This document shows positions 57,241-64,000 of a stretch of DNA of 64,000 nt, one piece after another. The translations under genes were made by a program, and so were the position numbers. The notes beneath the pieces are model-generated. The model worked only from the letters and a program-made list of their open reading frames with translations. It ran no database searches and was not told where the DNA came from. The number at the start of each line of letters is the position of its first letter. The stretch's first letter is position 1. Source of the stretch: Wyeomyia smithii (Eukaryota > Arthropoda > Insecta > Diptera > Culicidae); assembly GCF_029784165.1 (NCBI RefSeq), contig NC_073696.1, positions 24,311,530 to 24,375,529 on the forward strand, given 5' to 3'.

Positions 57241-60200
57241 ATTGCCATGACGTCTTCTTCCTTTCAATGGTATTTTGCTACTAAATAAATCAGTTGATAT
57301 CTTGTAAAAATTTCTATAGCCAAATCGACATTTTCTTCTTCACACAATTTAGTTTATGTTTTATGAATAATATAATGTTAAAAAAAAATGAATGAAAGAA
57401 AAATGAATGAAAGAAAATGAAGAAGAAGCTATGTAAAATAGTCAGTGTTATCAAAAATGAATAGCATTTTGGTTTTTAATTGATAGTCAATAATATTTCT
57501 ATATTTTTTTTGCATTTGTATATTTTTCAGGCATGACACGTTTATTTTTCTAAAACTTTGGAACTGATTTCCATACTCTTAGAATCATGCCGGTTTCGTT
57601 TTTTTTTATATTGGATGGTATTTGACCATTCCGCTCAGAGCCAAACCTGCCTTCAAAAATGGTTCAATGTTTAGCATCCCAGAATTACAATTTTCTGCAT
57701 TTTTGGGAACGCGCTAATTTTCATATCGATTGGAGCAAAAACTAGGCGAAATCCGTTGAAAACTAAGAGTTATTTCAATCATCAATATATTTTTTATACA
57801 AACCCTTTTCAAAAACTAGTTGTGATAAAAACAAACTATTAACAGCAGAAAATGACTTCTTTAGCCTTCAGGCCTATGTGCAAAGTTTCAACCGAATCGG
57901 AAAAGACAATAGAAAAAGTCACCACATGTTGCTTGGAATTGCCCGGTACTGTAAGTTTTACATTACCAAGCGTCTCCATTAAATTCATAAAAAGGGGGAC
58001 GCTTGGTGACTTTTAACCTATAATACCAAAAATAAACAAAATGTAATGGAAAGAAGAATAAACTAATATGAAAAGGACAGGTCTCATTAAACTATAGTAT
58101 AATACTCAAACATCAACATAGGAAAACAAAATGTCTCCCACAAAAACTTTCACCGATACGAAACCAGATTGTCCCACATAAAGCTATTAATTTTCAAATG
58201 ACATGTGGTTAACTGGATGGGTCTCCTTTCCAAGCCACAGCACCGAATCCACTCTCCTGTGTCATGTGATGGATAGATATATGCAAGCACGAAAGCATTC
58301 CATCTCCCATGGGAGTGAAAATGATGCGATACAGTGACGTGATCCGGTTGCTGCTGCTGCTGCTGTCTTTTCCCATTGCGGTAGCCGAAGGCGTTAGCCT
58401 TCTCTGCCGCTGTGCATCAAGAACAACAGCAACTACCATCACCTATTCGCTGCTGCTGCTACTACTGCTGTTGCAATTGTTGTTGCTGTTGTTTCTGGTT
58501 GATTGCTATTATAATTGATGATGCCTCGCCTTTCGGTGCGCTTATAATGCGGTAATATATATGCATTTACTTTATTCAAATTAACCCGGACCAGACAGGC
58601 GGGAACTGGAGTAGAGCGCTAGCGCGGGTGTGATAGTTTTACGACATCTAACCAGCTATTAGTGATGCAAAGATGCAAATTACACAACGGGAACGTACAA
58701 CCCGGCCGGGCCTGCCAGGCGCTCCGGGATCGGTTCTTTCCCATTTCTTGCCATGCCGGTACTGTTGTTGTTGTTGTTATTGCATAGTGTTGTAAGTTGG
58801 TACGGGAAAATCGAAACTCTTGCCACTCCGGCTGCCGGCTAGCTGTTCTAGATATTTTGTACTGTTTGTTCGGGGGGGGTTGCAGCGTAACTGTTTATGC
58901 TGCTGCTCTTGTGATGTTTCTACCAGCGGGAAGTTTCGAGTAACTTTATTTGCGCATCGAAATTGAACAGCAACTATCGCGAGGCAAAAGCGACGCCACA
59001 ATGGAACATCGCTGTATTTGTTGGGAAAATTTTTTATTTCAGTTAGCAGAAGAAAGTGTTATCTTTACTGCAGTTTCGATAGTTAAGGTTAATTTGAGAT
59101 TAGTTATTAAACGTATTAGGGCAATTCAAATTTGAGCCTGTCAAAATCGTTTCTTAATTACTCTTAGTTGCTGTGAAATAATGGATGACCAAACATTCCA
59201 AAACCAATAAAGCAGGATGAACGAAGTTCATGAGCCGGAAGAATTATCGAAGCCACCATCAATTTGTACGACGCGCACCAACTATCAACCAAGCGGCATA
59301 GTCTATAGCCTGCCCATCGAACGTCATAAACTCATCCATTTTCTGGTCGCGTGTAAAAATGGTGCCAACAAACACACACACACTCCAGTTCTGATGGGCT
59401 TTTCGTTTCCGGTACTAAATTAACACGTTCCGCCAGGACACTACCACTGGGGGCGATCCTGGCGATCCATGTCCATACACGGCTGAGCAAGTGACTGACA
59501 CGTGTCGCTTCCGACCGTCCGTTCCGATGTCCGGGATAAAACCGGCTAATTTATTGGACAGCACAATTGAAGTCGGCAGGCGCAGGACGCGAGTGTCGTT
59601 CTTAATAAAAGTCATTTTTCAATGTGTACCACTTACACGCACGCATGGATCGAATCGGTTAGTGGCTTCCGCTCGGCTGGCTATAGATTTTCCGTGTCAA
59701 TCAAACTCGATCCGATGTGATGGCATTAATTGAGAGAGATAGTGTGCATTTGCTCGGGACATCGATATGCTTGACGCACAAAGCAGACCAGCAGAAACTT
59801 CTGCACCGTAGTACTTTACTCATGAAAAATCATTTAAAAACAAAATAAAAATTCGGTCCTCCGATCCTCTGCGAATTCGCAGACGGCGGAAAAAAATATG
59901 ACCGGCCACTCTTATATAGGAGCATTATTAATGAGGACCATTCCGTACATCCAATAAAGCTTTTATCACACTTTTTGTGTATTACCTGCGGCCATAACAG
60001 TTAATTTTTACAGCGCTTCTCCCAACTTTATCGGCTGTGGTTTTGACTTTGCACCATGCGGCAGCGAGCAAAAAAAAATTTTTTTTTGGTCGGTAGCTCA
60101 GACGAGGCAGTTACTAATCCAAGCCGGAGCAAGTATGAAAAATTATTCCAGCTCCCTCTGTGCTCTTGCGCTCCCACGCTGACGAGGCTGCAGGGCTTTG

Positions 60201-62765
60201 ATGTTGTTCGTGAACGTTGGAAAATGTTATCTGCGTACTCTCCTGTGTGTCTTTCTCTAAATGGTTTGTTTTAGAAATGTGGAAATGTTTCGCCGTAACG
60301 CAGACAGTTTTACGGGTTCTTACGAATTCACCGACGCAATTACCGAAATCAAATTTTACTTTGGCTTTGGAAACTTTGAATCTTCTGGGATCTGCTTCAT
60401 GCCTACGCTTACAGATGAAATTTAAAAATAAAGAAACAACAGTAAATGTCCATTTCAAACAAAATTCAGTTAAAAATAGCACCCAATTTTATGAAGCAAA
60501 ATAGTTGAGGGAATTGTTTGTAAGACACGACCACAAGGAGCAATTTGTTTGCGACGATCGCCTTTTTTATGTTCTTATGTTGACCCTGTTGAAAGAAAGA
60601 TGAAAAGACATTGTGTTGAACATTGTGAAGCTCTGATGCTGAAGCGCTCGTTTATTTGCTGGTTGTAATGGAAAACTTAGTAACTGATGAAGTTCTAAAA
60701 ATGATACAACAACAGAATGAGAATCATCCCACACGTTACGCAACTACGAGTATTTAAACAAATGGTCCGAGTGTCAATGTTACGACAACCAGTGTTGCGG
60801 CAACCAGTGGTGCCACAAAATTATTCGATTGTGAAGAGTAGTTGCGATTCTCCTGTCACTCGCACTTATTGTTATATTCTGTTATCAATCTGACATAGAA
60901 CTACGGTTTTTTTTTTTCATTATTAGCGGCATTTTGGCGAATGGTAGAAAAAAAAAAAAATTATGGGCGCTTAAAAGTGCCATCGGTGTTTCACGATAGT
61001 AACAACGGGGAGTTTGTTCTATCAATTGTAATTTTGGATTGTCATTTTGCGATGATTCCAGTTCTCTTGTAGTTTCAGGCAGAATTTCGTGCCATACCCG
61101 GCACTTCTGCAGCTACCATGTACTCCATCACAACTGCCGGATAGACGAATGCCATTCGATCTTTTGACGTCATTTAGTTGATGATACCATTGGGCCTGAT
61201 TTTGCTCCACTTTCAATTAGTAAAGGTCAAAGTGATCCAAAAAAATCTCGGTTTCAAAGCATATACCAACTTTCAGCAAAATAAATTGATTATAAACATT
61301 TTGGAAACAAAACAAATTTTATTATTTTAAACAAAACACATTATTTTCTAGAGTTGCTGCCGAAAAAAGTTTGTTCGTGACACCATTTCCCATCATTTGA
61401 AAAGTCAGGTCTCGTGATTCCAGTCTTGATGCAATTCTGGGACGCAGTATTGTGCATGCCTTTGCTGGTTCTATAATTATAGGGAATCATACTCGATGAG
61501 TGTGAGTTATAATAATTTTTGAATATTTCATACAACATATCAAATCGAAAGTATTAAGTTGGAACAAATAGTTAAGATTATGTATTCCTATCCTTTTTTT
61601 GAGTAAAATTATGTATGTAATCATATTTTTATGTAATCGCAATTAAAAAGACCAGAAAAAGTCCAAAAATATTCGAGTAATGGTGTTAAATGACTGCAAA
61701 GTGAAACTGGGTTATTAAGTTAAAAATACAGGCAATTTAAAGAAACGCATTGATCATTTCATTCATTGATTAAAAACATTCGACGGAATAACTAGCATTG
61801 AATTACACGCAAAAAGAAATTTTTGCGGCGATTCGTGATAAGGGATAAAACATGGGGCAACAATTACACTCTTGAGTCTCATTGGTAGTTTTGTTTTTAG
61901 ATTCACAAGGCCTAATATTCGTCGACTGCCTTGAGCATAGTAAGTCAATCAATAAACAATGCTATTGTAAAATATTGGATCGATTGGACGTTTAAATTAA
62001 AGTGAAACGGCCGCGCTACGTCAGGCCCCGGCGATTATTTGCTGTATCTTCGTTTAAAACTGTGGCTTTCTGGCAAGCGTTTTTGCGTGAATGCAGAGGT
62101 TGGAAATTGGAAACAAACAACAACTTTGGCGGGTTTGACACTCAGCACTACAAAACATCGAACTCACATTATGTTTGTGTTTCGTAAACAAATGACGTTT
62201 AATCTAAGTGGTATTTTTTTTTGATATAATAAAATTTCAGGTATAGAAAATAACACATAATTTTAAAATAACTTCCAGTTGAAATTGAAATTCCTCAATG
62301 ATCAAAACGAATGAAAAAATCGTTTTATATTATTTATTACGACGACGCAATTATCGAGTGAACAATATAAAGGTAGATATAATATAATGCAGAAAAGAAT
62401 AAATCTTCCGCACACCCCAAACTGGACTTTTTTCCTCAGCATTCAACATTTGATGATAGTCTTCTCGTGGATTATTTTTTCTATCATTTCTAATTGTAAG
62501 CATTATATTCCGGTTAAAACCAACGACGTTGCGCCAGCGCAGCGTTTACCGCCTTTTGCTTCGGCGGCGTTGAGTAATTGCTTAGAAGACACCATAGTCC
62601 CAAAGTTAAGCTCATAGACACTACAGAATTAAGTTCGCGACATTGTTATCTTAAATCACTGGGTGTCTAAGTTACCATCCACTCGTAAAATTATTGATTT
62701 GAGCAGAGGCGGGTTCATGTATTGCACAAATACAAATAGCATTCCTGGTTAACCAGGTATAACAT
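57241..62765. other. Long stretch without recognisable genes
   Basis: CTG/CTGCTG microsatellites lie near 58350-58370 and 58450-58490, a GTT run near 58763, a hairpin ACCAAGCGTC...GACGCTTGGT at 57964-58007, and a possible remnant of the element-1/2 tail near 60505-60530. No domain-bearing frame was found. Probably intron or intergenic DNA. Confidence 0.5.
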
Positions 62766-63505
62766 TTTTGCCTTTCTCCTAGAAAGGTATAGCAATCACT
62801 GGAAAAACCAAAAGTATAAAAGTGGTCCCAATGGCCGAATGTCATATACCACTCAACTCAGTTCGACGAAATGAGCATTTTCTGTATATATGTATGTATG
62901 TGTGTATGTGTGTGTGTATGTGCAACTTTTTTTTCACTCACTTTTCTCAGAGATGGCTTGACCGATTATCATAAAATTAATTGCAAATGAAAGGTCTAGT
63001 TGCGCCATAGGTTGCTATTGAATTACATTATAATCGGATGTTTAGTTTAGAGGTTATGTATCAAAATGTAAAAATCACGAAACATCAATATCTCAGAAAC
63101 CACACAACCGATTTTTATAAAATTGGTTTCAAATGATCGGGCTGTCTTCAGAACCCTTAACTTTTGAATTTCGTAATGATTGAACATATGGTTCAGAAGT
63201 TATGTAAAGAAAAGTTATCCAGAGGTTGTTTAAACTTACTCATTTTTCTCAGAGATGGCCGAGCCAATTTTCACAAAATTAGTGCCAAATGAAAGGTCTA
63301 GTTGCTCCATAGGTTGCTATTGAATTTTATTGTAATCGGTTCGTAACTTTGTCCGTTGTTTATAAAAATGTGAAATCACATAATAAAAGTAAACATATTG
63401 ACTTTCGTCCAACGATCACTGGCTAATTAAAACGTAGAAAGTGATCTAAATGGCCGAATGTCATATACTACTCGACTCAGTTCGACGAATCGAGCATTTT
63501 CTGCA
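62766..63505. mobile_element. Mosquito dispersed repeat with internal direct repeats
   Basis: It starts with TTGCCTTTCTCCTAGAAAGG, the inverse of the right end of the foldback element at 33122-33935. GGCCGAATGTCATATAC occurs at 62834 and 63453, and TTTCTCAGAGATGGC at about 62943 and 63245, each followed by GAAAGGTCTAGTTGC. Thus parts are duplicated about 300 and 620 bp apart. It is non-coding. A TATG/TGTG microsatellite lies at 62886-62922. Confidence 0.6.
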
Positions 63506-63555
63506 TGCATGCATGCATAGGTGTATATGTTCGTGTGTGGGTGTGGGGGACGGGA

Positions 63556-63758
63556 CACGAGGCATATGGACGCTAGGCATATGGATGTTAGGCATAGTAT
63601 GCTAGGCATACAGACGCGAGGCATATTGGATGTGAGGCATAATGGATACGAGGCATAATGGACGCAAGGCCGAATAGACGCTAGGCCGAATGGACGCAAG
63701 GCCGAATGTACGTAAGGCCGAATGGACGCGAGGCCAAATGGACACGAGGCCGAATGCA
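63556..63758. repeat. 16-bp minisatellite, unit like GGCCGAATGGACGCRA
   Basis: About 13 tandem units of 14-16 bp, drifting from GGCATATGGACGCTA on the left to GGCCGAATGGACGCAA on the right. A minus-strand 118-codon frame across it repeats FGLASIRP-like strings as a by-product of the repeat. Confidence 0.85.
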
Positions 63759-64000
63759 ATGTGTACGATCGCATGAGATCCAATTATGCAGTTCAGGTGT
63801 GAATATATTTCTGAAGAGTTTAACCGCTATGTACTCGGCAGGATACCCGGGTACCTTTTCAGACTTTAATGTTTTAAAAAACAAGGATAACCTCAATCCA
63901 GCCACCTGAAACTTATGGAAATAAACCATTTCCCATCATCAGACTGTTTATAGCAGCAAGGGGGGGGACGGTAAGTTCGAAGGGGAAGGTTTCGATTTTT
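63759..64000. other. Window end without recognisable genes
   Basis: Only short frames are present, none recognisable. A G-run lies at 63961-63967. Confidence 0.4.

Noticed and set aside
37697..57976. 16-base match TACCAAGCGTCTCCAT at 37698 and 57963
   Set aside because: A single exact 16-mer match between two places in 64 kb is about what chance predicts, and the flanks do not align.
63427..63783. 118-codon minus-strand frame with FGLASIRP repeats
   Set aside because: It arises from the 16-bp minisatellite, and the pattern is fixed by the repeat.
1..64000. CRISPR arrays, operons, integrons or other prokaryotic systems
   Set aside because: There are no regularly spaced direct repeats with unique spacers and no compact coding. 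The sequence is clearly eukaryotic.

Overview
This window reads as mosquito genomic DNA, most likely from a culicine of the Aedes type. The evidence is AT-rich sequence dominated by transposable elements of families typical of those genomes: Juan-like Jockey-clade, I-clade and RTE-like non-LTR retrotransposons, BEL/Pao and Ty3/gypsy LTR elements, Tc1/mariner, pogo, a piggyBac-type foldback element, and a tRNA-derived SINE. I found no convincing host protein-coding exon, no rRNA or functional tRNA gene, and nothing prokaryotic (no operons, no CRISPR array).

Layout. 1-6013: an I-clade element (copy A) with broken ORF1 and ORF2, split by a 1.1-kb insertion (1704-2834). 6014-10074: a second element with the same layout as that insertion, carrying a 1.8-kb tandem duplication. 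10081-10510: possible LTR. 10855-11090: RTE-like 3' end. 11095-14566: decayed BEL/Pao pol. 14570-15305: Tc1-like transposase remnant. 16690-19378: internally deleted gypsy element, itself holding a 1187-bp piggyBac-type foldback element at TTAA. 19379-21800: a Juan-like element (copy B) interrupted by another Jockey-clade element. 27370-28445: PHD-finger ORF1 fragment and a 38-bp I-element tail. 33.1-43.7 kb: foldback elements, a SINE, a mariner remnant and LTR-like pieces. 43873-44890: pogo-like transposase remnant. 46080-53610: Juan-like copy A on the minus strand, into which I-element copy B (47129-50556) inserted with a visible target-site duplication. 53640-57240: two adjacent partial copies of one Jockey-clade element. 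62766-63758: a mosquito dispersed repeat and a 16-bp minisatellite. The remaining stretches (about 22-27, 28.6-33, 36-40 and 57-62.7 kb) look like intron or intergenic DNA.

How the parts relate. Nesting gives a relative chronology: gypsy, then Juan copy B and the piggyBac-type element inside it, then a Jockey element inside Juan copy B; and Juan copy A, then I copy B. Copy B of the I element and ORF1 of Juan copy A are still open, so they moved most recently. The least explained objects are the two elements at 1704-2834 and 6014-10074. Each has short inverted ends, CCAAT and TATA promoter-like boxes, a repeat-rich downstream region and the same asymmetric roughly 40-bp tail, and neither has a recognisable transposase. 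They are my best candidate for an undescribed system.
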